Of a stretch of DNA of 56,082 bases, positions 18,598 to 25,816 are shown piece after piece. The notes under the pieces are model-generated. The model saw only the letters and a program-made list of their open reading frames with translations, was not told the origin of the DNA and did no database searches. The DNA lies in contig CAZMVY010000003.1 of the NCBI GenBank assembly GCA_964569765.1, positions 1-56,082 of the forward strand. Reading direction: 5' to 3'. A program made the position numbers and the translations under genes. The number at the start of each line of letters is the position of its first letter. Position 1 is the stretch's first letter. This DNA is from CAZMVY01 sp964569765. GTDB lineage: Bacteria; Planctomycetota; Phycisphaerae; UBA1845; PWPN01.

Positions 18598-19899
18598 ATG
18601 CGTAGAACCCGTCGCGTCGTGCAGCTCGGTTTTCTCGCCCTGACTCTGGCGGCGGTCTTCGTCGTCCGCGGCAATGCGGAACGATGGTGCCCCTTCGGCG
18701 GAGTCGAAGCGGCGTACACCTACCTCCGCGAGGGCAACCTCACCTGCTCGCTGGGCGTATCGAACTTCTACATACTGGCGGGTGTGCTCCTGTCAACCGT
18801 GTTGCTGCGGCGGGCGTTCTGCGGATACATGTGCCCGATCGGTACGATCTCGGAATGGCTCGGGGCCGCCGCAACAAGGCTCGGCGTTCGGCCGGCAAAG
18901 GTTCCCCGGGCCATCGACCGCACACTGTCGCTGCTCAAATACGGCGCGCTCGCCGTCATCCTGTACTTCACGTGGCGAGCAGGCGAGCTGATCTTCCGCG
19001 GATTTGACCCCTGTTACGCCCTGATCAGCCGCCACGGCGAGGACATCACGTTCTGGGCATACGTCGTAGCCGGCGGGATCGTGCTCGGATCGCTCTTTGT
19101 CACGATCCCCTTCTGCCGGTGGCTCTGCCCGCTTGCGGCGGTGCTCAACCTGTTCTCACGATTCGGCCTTACACGGATCAAGCGGGACGAGGCCGTTTGT
19201 ACAGATTGCGGCAAGTGTGCGCGGGCCTGCCCCATGGCGATCCCCGTGGATGTACTGTCGGAAGTGACGGTCGCCCGATGCACATCGTGCCTGAGCTGCG
19301 TGGACGCCTGCCCGAAAAAACCGGCGTCCGGGGTCCGGGTTCCGGGGTCCGGAATGGCACCGGAGGCCGTCGGCACCGCATCGCGAGACCCGAAACCCGA
19401 GCACCGACGCCCGAGTTCCGGCGCCCTGTTCTGGGGCCCGCCGAAGGCGCTCGGACGACGATGGCCCCAGGCGGCGCTTATCGCGATCATGCTGGCCTGC
19501 GTGGCGGGCGCGGTCGTGGCGGCGTACGCATTCCCCATCGCTTCATTCACCCACACGCGGGGCGAGGCGCCGGCGCACACGAGCGTGCTGCACCTGAGGG
19601 TAAACGGCGTAACCTGCCGTGGCGCGGCGACGCGGTTCGCGCTGTACTACCTCGATCGGGACGACGAATTCGCTGTGCCCGGGTACCTGAAGATCGAAGC
19701 GTGGCCGGGCCCCGACTATCCGAGCGCCCGAATCACGTACGACCCGGCGCAAACGAACGAACTTGCCATCAAGAAAGCCATTACCGAGCCGTACTTCAAC
19801 ACGGCCACCGGCCAGTGGGACGCCTCGCCGTTCCGGATCGAGGGCTACGACCCGCTGGGGCTGGACGAAGTTGAGGCGACGACGAAGCCGGGTGCGTAG
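18598..19899 (+). CDS. NapH/CcoG-like membrane 4Fe-4S protein with HMA-like C-terminal domain
   Basis: A 434-residue membrane polyferredoxin. The N-terminal part has several membrane segments and the paired-cysteine motifs CPFGG, CGYMCPIG and CRWLCPL typical of NapH/NosR/CcoG-type proteins. Two ferredoxin clusters follow: C201xxC204xxC207xxxC211P and C228xxC231xxC234xxxC238P. Residues about 242-278 are a linker encoded by two heptamer repeat arrays. After another membrane helix (about 287-310), residues 325-420 form an HMA-like domain with the motif VNGVTCRG, where only C340 of the usual CxxC is present. Electron transfer across the membrane is the family role; partners are unknown. The start is supported by GGCGGAG upstream. 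Confidence 0.85.
   Translation: MRRTRRVVQLGFLALTLAAVFVVRGNAERWCPFGGVEAAYTYLREGNLTCSLGVSNFYILAGVLLSTVLLRRAFCGYMCPIGTISEWLGAAATRLGVRPAKVPRAIDRTLSLLKYGALAVILYFTWRAGELIFRGFDPCYALISRHGEDITFWAYVVAGGIVLGSLFVTIPFCRWLCPLAAVLNLFSRFGLTRIKRDEAVCTDCGKCARACPMAIPVDVLSEVTVARCTSCLSCVDACPKKPASGVRVPGSGMAPEAVGTASRDPKPEHRRPSSGALFWGPPKALGRRWPQAALIAIMLACVAGAVVAAYAFPIASFTHTRGEAPAHTSVLHLRVNGVTCRGAATRFALYYLDRDDEFAVPGYLKIEAWPGPDYPSARITYDPAQTNELAIKKAITEPYFNTATGQWDASPFRIEGYDPLGLDEVEATTKPGA
19322..19356 (+). repeat. Heptamer array CGGnnTC inside the polyferredoxin gene
   Basis: Units start exactly every 7 bases at 19322, 19329, 19336, 19343 and 19350: CGGCGTC, CGGGGTC, CGGGTTC, CGGGGTC and CGGAATG. The array lies in the linker just after the second 4Fe-4S motif, and the reading frame stays open. 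Confidence 0.75.
19390..19424 (-). repeat. Inverted heptamer array inside the polyferredoxin gene
   Basis: CCG recurs exactly every 7 bases at 19390, 19397, 19404, 19411 and 19418. Read on the minus strand the units are CGGnnnT-like, so this array is inverted relative to the one at 19322-19356, with 33 bases between them. The pair encodes the non-conserved linker of the protein. Confidence 0.7.
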
Positions 19900-19971
19900 C
19901 CGACGACGGCGAGGCCACCGCAAACGCCAGTCGGAGGTGACCCTTGCCGGTGGCTCCGGTAGACTGTCGGT

Positions 19972-22008
19972 ATGGCCCGGCCGCATGCGAATTCACGCGA
20001 ATCCACCGGCGGAGGCAACGCCGATGCAGGCGAGAGGCCGCCACGGCGCTCCGAGCGGCGGCCGGCCGTTCTGCTGGCTGTTCTCATGGTCGGCGTAGGG
20101 GTGGCCGTCCTCGCCGCCCATTGGCCCGCTCTGTCGGCCCGGGCCCTCTCGTTCGACGACCGCGAATACCTGACGGAAAACCACCTGGTTCAGCATCCGA
20201 GCTGGACCTCGGCCGGACGGTTTCTCCGCGAGGTCCTTAGCCCATCGACCGTCGGCGGCTACTATCAGCCGCTCTCAATGATCTCGCTCATGCTCGACTA
20301 CGCCGTCGCCGGGCGCCCCGACAACCTGCGGCCGTTTCACCGGACGAGCCTCGCCCTGCACGTGATGAACACGATGCTCATCATCGTGCTGCTGTACATG
20401 CTCTTCGGTAATCCGTGGGCGGCGGCCATGGCGGGCCTGCTGTTCGGCGTGCATCCGATCACCGTCGAATCGATTCCCTGGATCGCGGAGCGCAAGACGG
20501 TGCTGGCGGCATTCTTCGCGTTCTGGGCAGTGATCCTGTACGTGCGCTACGCGCGGCGGCGCAGGTGGCCCGCATATGCAGGCTGCTTTACGATGTACCT
20601 TCTCGCCGTCTTGTCGAAGCCGAGCGCCATGCCTCTGCCGTTGGTCATGGTCCTGCTGGACTTCTGGCCGCTTCGGCGGTTCGCCGGCCGTACCGTTCTC
20701 GAGAAGCTCCCGCTGCTTGCCCTCGGCGCGGCCTCTGCGATTGTGACGTACGTGTCGCAGCATCGGACTGCGGTAGCCGTCCTGCCCACCGAGTACGACG
20801 CAACGGAGTTGGGGCTGATCTTCTGCTACAACATCGTCTTCTACCTGCGGAAAGCCTTCTGGCCGGTCCATATGTCAGCCTTCTATCCCTGCCCGAATCC
20901 TGTGGCGCTATCGAATCTGCCGATCCTGGCCGGCGTGATCGGCACGGCCGTCCTGATCCCCGCCCTGGCGGCTTCGCTGCGGTGGACGCGCAGCCTTATG
21001 ACAGGCTGGCTGATCTTCTTCGTCGCCATCCTCCCTGCAATGCAGCTCATAGGGTTCACGCGGGTTGTCGCGGCCGACCGTTTCGCGTACCTGCCGCTGC
21101 TCGGCATCCTGCTGCCGTTGACGTGGGGCCTGAATCGAATCTGGCACGGACGGTTGCCCGGGCGTCGACTCCTGGCATCACGCGCGGTCGTGATCGCGCT
21201 TGTACTGACCGTTGCCGGCTTGTCGGGTATGCGCACGCGGCAATACGCGAACTGCTGGCAGGACACGCCGACGCTCTACCGGTACATGCTCGCCGTGGCG
21301 CCTGATGTTCCGGAACTGCACAATGCCCTCGGAAGCGTGCTGCTGGAGCAGTACGATCGGGAACCCTCGCGGCCGGAACTCGCGGCCGACGCCGTTGCGC
21401 ATTTCAAGGAGGCGATCCGGCTGGAGCCGGACTACGCAGATCCCTACAACAATCTGGGGCTCGCGTTAGGGGGGCAGGGCAAGGCGGAAGAGGCCGCCGC
21501 CTGCCTGAGGAAAGCTCTGCGACTCCAGCCGAACCATGCAGAGGCCCACAACAACCTCGGCAACGCCCTGGCCGACCTGGGCAAACTCAACGAGGCAATC
21601 GCGCAATATGCCGAGGCGTTGCGTCTGAAGCCCGACTACGCCCGCGCCCACGCGAATCTGGCCGACGTGCTGCTGCGCCTACGGCGTCCCGATGAGGCGC
21701 TCGAGCACTACACGAGGGCGCTGGCGCTGGACCCCCGCCTGACGTTCGCCCGGATCGGCCTGGGCCACGCGCTCTTCGCGCAGGGCCGGACCGAGCGCGC
21801 CCTTGCGGCGTACCGGGAGGCCGTCGGCGCCTGCCCGGATGATCCGGGCGTACACCTGATCCTTGCCATCGCACTGCATGAATCGGGGCGGTTTGACGAG
21901 GCGATCGAGGAGTATCAGGATGTGCTGCGACTCGATCCGAACCGCCCGGATGTCGCGGCTCTACTTGCGGCGGCGCAGGCGAGGAGAGAAGCGCCACCCT
22001 TGCCGTGA
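19972..22008 (+). CDS. TMTC-like multi-pass membrane protein with C-terminal TPRs
   Basis: A 678-residue protein. About ten hydrophobic segments span residues 35-420, starting after a basic N-terminus. The lumenal-type motifs fit TMTC/PMT-like glycosyltransferase-related proteins: SFDDREYLTEN, YYQPLSM, HPITVESIPWIAERK and LSKPSAM. Residues about 440-670 contain some six well-formed TPRs (PYNNLGLAL, AHNNLGNAL, AHANLADVL). Such proteins are widespread in Planctomycetota; a sugar-transfer role is inferred, not shown. A paralogue-like gene lies at 51030-52649. The ribosome site before 19972 is weak, so a later start is possible. Confidence 0.82.
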   Translation: MARPHANSRESTGGGNADAGERPPRRSERRPAVLLAVLMVGVGVAVLAAHWPALSARALSFDDREYLTENHLVQHPSWTSAGRFLREVLSPSTVGGYYQPLSMISLMLDYAVAGRPDNLRPFHRTSLALHVMNTMLIIVLLYMLFGNPWAAAMAGLLFGVHPITVESIPWIAERKTVLAAFFAFWAVILYVRYARRRRWPAYAGCFTMYLLAVLSKPSAMPLPLVMVLLDFWPLRRFAGRTVLEKLPLLALGAASAIVTYVSQHRTAVAVLPTEYDATELGLIFCYNIVFYLRKAFWPVHMSAFYPCPNPVALSNLPILAGVIGTAVLIPALAASLRWTRSLMTGWLIFFVAILPAMQLIGFTRVVAADRFAYLPLLGILLPLTWGLNRIWHGRLPGRRLLASRAVVIALVLTVAGLSGMRTRQYANCWQDTPTLYRYMLAVAPDVPELHNALGSVLLEQYDREPSRPELAADAVAHFKEAIRLEPDYADPYNNLGLALGGQGKAEEAAACLRKALRLQPNHAEAHNNLGNALADLGKLNEAIAQYAEALRLKPDYARAHANLADVLLRLRRPDEALEHYTRALALDPRLTFARIGLGHALFAQGRTERALAAYREAVGACPDDPGVHLILAIALHESGRFDEAIEEYQDVLRLDPNRPDVAALLAAAQARREAPPLP

Positions 22009-22086
22009 CGCTTTCGGAAGCCTGGTCCGCCGCCGGATCGCCGCATGCGCAAACCGCATCCGCGCAGGGAAGGCGCACGGCGCAGA

Positions 22087-22878
22087 TCAATTGTCCATCA
22101 CAAGGCCGACATGTCCGTCGGGGTAGACGGCGTTGGACGCCTGGGCGAAGCGCTCGCTTATCGTCCCGTCAGCATTCTGTACGGTGAAACGCACGCGACT
22201 GTACAGGTGGGGATAAGCCGGCGGATCATAGGTCTTGCCCTCGTACCCGCGGAAGCCGCTGGGATTGTATGGCAGGTACTTGAAGTTGTCGTACGCAAGC
22301 CAGAGCTGCGCAGGGCCTGTTTTCGCGTTCTTCCTTACCAATTCGGGGAATCGCTCCGTGCGGAACCTGTCGCTGACCATCCAGGCGTACGAGCACTTGA
22401 AGGGCCGCAGCCAATCCTGCGCGTCGGGGCAGATCCACGTATCGCTCGGCGCCGGAAGGTACGCCGCGCCGCGGGTGGGCTTTCGCGTATCGTGCGTGGT
22501 GATTCCCGCCAGCACTGCGGGCAATCCGTACGACTCGGGCAAGGCGGGCTTCACCGTGCCCGGTTCCCGGTACGTTTCCCCCGGGGCCACCCGGAACCAC
22601 CAGCCCCGGCTGCCGATGATGCTTCCCGACTTGTCGGTCGTGTACTGCCCGCCCGTCGCATACGGGTCGGCGAAGCGATCTTTATTGTCGAGCGCGTACT
22701 GAATGCACGCCTGGCCGATGCTGTGAAGGTTGGTGCGGCAACCGATCATCTTGGCCTGCCTGCGCGCCTTCGACAGCGATGGCAGAAGGATCGCGACCAG
22801 CAACCCGATGATCGCGACCACGACCAACAGTTCGATCAGCGTAAACGCGCGCCGTCGTCCGATCAGAATCCCATTCAT
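22087..22878 (-). CDS. Prepilin-type N-terminal cleavage/methylation domain protein
   Basis: A 263-residue type IV pilin/type II pseudopilin-like protein. A short basic leader is followed by AFTLIELLVVVAIIGLL, with the conserved Glu five residues after the expected cleavage site, then a large globular domain and a late VYPDGHVG motif. That combination is typical of the abundant prepilin-like proteins of planctomycetes. ATG at 22878 with GAGGG upstream is preferred over the TTG at 22884. An extended -10 promoter lies about 85 bases upstream. Its precise role (pseudopilin or surface protein) is not evident. Confidence 0.87.
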   Translation of the reverse strand: MNGILIGRRRAFTLIELLVVVAIIGLLVAILLPSLSKARRQAKMIGCRTNLHSIGQACIQYALDNKDRFADPYATGGQYTTDKSGSIIGSRGWWFRVAPGETYREPGTVKPALPESYGLPAVLAGITTHDTRKPTRGAAYLPAPSDTWICPDAQDWLRPFKCSYAWMVSDRFRTERFPELVRKNAKTGPAQLWLAYDNFKYLPYNPSGFRGYEGKTYDPPAYPHLYSRVRFTVQNADGTISERFAQASNAVYPDGHVGLVMDN

Positions 22879-22963
22879 GGTCAACCCTCAGCCCTGGCAC
22901 ACGCGCCAACACCACTGCGCCCGACTCGCGGCTTGCGCCGCGTCGCAGTCTCCCGTCGCGTCC

Positions 22964-22972
22964 ATTATAGCA
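22964..22972 (-). promoter_or_regulatory. Extended -10 promoter of the 22878 prepilin gene
   Basis: On the minus strand TGC is followed directly by a perfect TATAAT; no good -35 box is present at 16-18 bases. The start would be near 22957, about 80 bases before the ATG. Just upstream, 22975-23009 holds GC-rich complementary blocks (GGCCGGG with CCCGGCC) that may act as the end of the dockerin-protein transcript, but there is no T-run. Confidence 0.6.
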
Positions 22973-23062
22973 CCCGGACCGGCCGGGACCGGCCCCCACC
23001 GGCCCCGGCCGTCTCCGTCGCTCCGTACGATTCCGTATTCGCAACGACCGCCGGCACCTCCG

Positions 23063-24910
23063 TTACAGGCACTTCAGCGGCCGGTTCGGCCCATTGAAAC
23101 AGCTCTGGAAGTACGAGAAGTCTCCCACATCCACATCGCCGTCGAAATCGAAGTCCTTCCGCTCACAGCCGGTGGGCGCCTTGTACGGGCGGTTGGGACC
23201 GTTGAAACAGGCCTGGAACGCATTGAAGTCCGCCAAGTCCACGTCGCCGTCGTCGTCCGAATCCACCATGAACCGCTTGAGGATTTCCTTATCCTGCGTC
23301 GTGACAAGCGTGTTGCCGTTCAGATCGCAGTTGATGTACTGCAGGTAAGCGGTGAGGTTGGTCGACTCCAACTCGTTCCCAGAACCGTCCTCCGGCGCCT
23401 CGTAGAACTTGCGGTTCGGCGTGGTGCCGGTAGAGAAAGTCTTGACCGGCGTGTTCAGGGCGGTCAGGAAGATAGCGATATCCGCCCCGTCGAAAACGCC
23501 GTCGCGGTTGAAATCGCCCGTCTTGAACGCATTGATGCCGCCGATCGCCTTCAGGTCAACGCTCTGGAACAGGATCTGCGTCACGGGCACACCGGAGATC
23601 GTGACGGAACGACGCTGGAGCCGCAGCGTCGAGCCCGCTGTGGTCGTCTTGCCGTTCGCAATGTGCCACCGGGCGTGCTGGGCCATGGTCTTCACCGCCG
23701 CGAGGCGGCCGCCCGCATCCCATCGCCAGACCGACTTGGACGAGGCGTCCCAGAAGTACACATCCGGAGCGTTCGCGGACTCGATCGCGTTCACACGCAC
23801 CGTCTGCGGAGCCTCGCTGCCGGGCCCCGGATCCACCCCGCCGGTCTCCGAGCGCGGATTGTACTTGCCATTCCACTCGAGATAGCCGGCAAAACGCGCT
23901 GCATCCAGCGCAACGAAGGGGCCCGTAACGCTCGTGCCCGTGTCCAGCAGGTAGTTGATGCCGCCGATGTTCCCGCCGGCTGTCGTTCCGTTGAGAAGGA
24001 TCTGATCGCCTGCACCGGTACCGCCGGTAAAGTCGCGAACCGATGTGCTCACACAGCCCGGCTCGCAAATCGCGGTGGTCGGGCCCCTCTCGCGGAAGAT
24101 CCGCTGCACGGCGCCGGTCTGGGCGTCCATCTTCCAGGTCCCGCCAAGGCCGGGATCGTCCGTGGCAATGCTGTTGAAATAGAAGCTCAGCCCGTCGCTG
24201 GAGAAGGCGCCTTGCCGGCCCACGTTGGCAACGTTGGCCCCGCCACCGATCGCCCGCATCGCTGCTTCCGTTACGCCAACCGTGAAAACGTCATTCCAAT
24301 CGGCAATCCCCAGCGACCCGATGACATTCCCGACGCCGTCCTGCGCGGTCGCATAGTCGGGCAAAACTGCGGTCGGCGCATTGACCTTACGCAGGTCCCA
24401 GCGAATTACGCGTTTGGTCCAGTCTTCCCGAGTCGTTACGCCGTTATCCTTTACCACAAGGCCCCCGTCCGTCACGAAGCAGAGCGTGCCCGGCGGATAC
24501 GTGATGCCCCCGATCACGAGCGTCGTCGGGTTCAAACTCAAGCCACTGGGCAGCCCGCCGCCCGTATCATTCGCATCCACGACACCGCCCGGGACATCAG
24601 AGGCCCGCATGAACAGCTCTTCGTCATACGTCGTCACGTATGTGTCCGACTCATCCAGGGTCGCGTCGTAGAACCGGTAGAACTTCGGCGTCCCGAAGAT
24701 CCCGATGTAGTACTTGTTGGTTGCCGCGTTATAGGCGAAGCCGCCGAGCGACGCCCCGGAAGCACCGCCAGTCACGTGACTCGACGAAACAACGACAACC
24801 ATATTGTCCGGCGACGGGGCCTGCGCGTACACCGTAGCGCTTCCCGCCGCTGCAACAAGCAACAACGCCAAGCCCACCATCAACCGACTTCCCGATCCGT
24901 ACCTCGACAT
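23063..24910 (-). CDS. Secreted protein with dockerin-like calcium repeats and CFNGPNRP motifs
   Basis: A 615-residue exported protein. ATG at 24910 is chosen because GGAGG lies 7 bases upstream and a clear signal peptide (about 31 residues, ending VYAQA) follows. The middle is beta-rich and unassigned. The C-terminus carries EF-hand/dockerin type I-like loops: DFNRDGVFDGADIA, CDLNGNTLVTTQD, DSDDDGDVDLADF and DFDFDGDVDVGDF. The last two are each followed by the 8-residue motif CFNGPNRP, the second four residues before the stop. This tail is typical of planctomycete secreted proteins and may be a binding or sorting module; that role is inferred. Confidence 0.85.
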   Translation of the reverse strand: MSRYGSGSRLMVGLALLLVAAAGSATVYAQAPSPDNMVVVVSSSHVTGGASGASLGGFAYNAATNKYYIGIFGTPKFYRFYDATLDESDTYVTTYDEELFMRASDVPGGVVDANDTGGGLPSGLSLNPTTLVIGGITYPPGTLCFVTDGGLVVKDNGVTTREDWTKRVIRWDLRKVNAPTAVLPDYATAQDGVGNVIGSLGIADWNDVFTVGVTEAAMRAIGGGANVANVGRQGAFSSDGLSFYFNSIATDDPGLGGTWKMDAQTGAVQRIFRERGPTTAICEPGCVSTSVRDFTGGTGAGDQILLNGTTAGGNIGGINYLLDTGTSVTGPFVALDAARFAGYLEWNGKYNPRSETGGVDPGPGSEAPQTVRVNAIESANAPDVYFWDASSKSVWRWDAGGRLAAVKTMAQHARWHIANGKTTTAGSTLRLQRRSVTISGVPVTQILFQSVDLKAIGGINAFKTGDFNRDGVFDGADIAIFLTALNTPVKTFSTGTTPNRKFYEAPEDGSGNELESTNLTAYLQYINCDLNGNTLVTTQDKEILKRFMVDSDDDGDVDLADFNAFQACFNGPNRPYKAPTGCERKDFDFDGDVDVGDFSYFQSCFNGPNRPLKCL

Positions 24911-25812
24911 CTTTCGTCCTCCATCAAACAACAAACACTCGCGCACGTTCCCACGAACCGCGCCCGGCGTCCCATACCGAAGCCTCGCATCCTGCCCGCG
25001 ACTTGGCATCGTACCCGCGCTGGCATTGCGCAGAGACGCCCCCGACAGGTTCAACTGCCATTCAGTATACCCTGCCTCGTATTGATAATCAACAGAAATC
25101 CGGCGGTTTTGGTCACCCTGGCGGCCCAGATTCGCCCCGTGCGGCCCCGCCCGCCCGAAAGCCCATTCATCCCGGCCATGTGCCATCCCCTTGTCAATCA
25201 ACGCCATCCGAGCTTTGCATGCGCGGACGGCGGCCACACGACGAGGCCATGCTGGGACAAATATATCGTCCTGGCCGTAACGCAAGGGTTGTCCGCACCA
25301 TTATGGCCCCCTCGCCAGGGCGCGCCCCGATCCTGCCGCACACCTGCGGTTGCTCTCCTGCGAGCCGGCCCGAGATGCTCGGGCAGACGAAGAAAAAAGG
25401 CGCAAGACGCTTCGCTGCCCCCCAGCCCGGACGCCGGCTGGTGCCAACCGTGCATGCTGATCCCCAGGAACCTTCGGGCCCCGCAAAGACTCCGGACGCG
25501 GGCGAGCCGCCCGCGCCCCTTGTCGGGTTGCGGCCGAAGGCCCCTCTATGGCCTCCGGGATGCCGTCGACGCCGTTCGCAGCAATCGCTACGATCCTGGG
25601 CTGATGAACCGGTTCCCCGATCGCCACAGGGATGACGCGGCGAATATCAATGCATTAAGGTTGCATTACCGGGAGAAGGGTATGCCCGTAACACCGATCT
25701 CAAACTGCAGTCGCCCTCAGCCCGTCGCGGTGGAGACCGGTGCGCGCCGCAGATTCCGCAAGACGCACTCATCCGACCAGGCAACCGTGGACCGATTGCG
25801 AGAGATTCGGCG
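24911..25812. other. Long divergent intergenic region
   Basis: About 900 bases between the divergent dockerin-like and glycoside-hydrolase-like genes. It holds the minus-strand promoter at 25064-25092. Between about 25100 and 25680 I see nothing gene-like, though the sequence remains GC-rich and could contain regulatory sites. A short possible leader frame begins at 25682. Confidence 0.45.
25064..25092 (-). promoter_or_regulatory. Promoter of the dockerin-like protein gene
   Basis: Minus strand: -35 TTGATT at 25092-25087, 17-base spacer, -10 TATACT at 25069-25064. Transcription would start near 25057, giving a leader of about 147 bases in which I recognise no riboswitch. Confidence 0.72.
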
Positions 25813-25816
25813 GTGA
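25682..25816 (+). CDS. Possible 44-residue leader peptide
   Basis: ATG at 25682 is preceded by GGGAGAAGG, and the frame ends at a TGA overlapping the GTG start of the next gene (GTGA). The product is basic with no recognised domain. Its placement suggests translational coupling to the 25813 gene, but chance is a serious alternative. Confidence 0.3.
   Translation: MPVTPISNCSRPQPVAVETGARRRFRKTHSSDQATVDRLREIRR

Noticed and set aside
22730..25816. Very long plus-strand open frame opposite the prepilin-like and dockerin-like genes
   Set aside because: The minus-strand frames have signal or prepilin peptides, conserved motifs and promoters; the plus-strand product is Arg/Ala/His-rich with no domain, as expected for a shadow frame in GC-rich DNA. 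Only its last 44 codons were kept as a possible leader.
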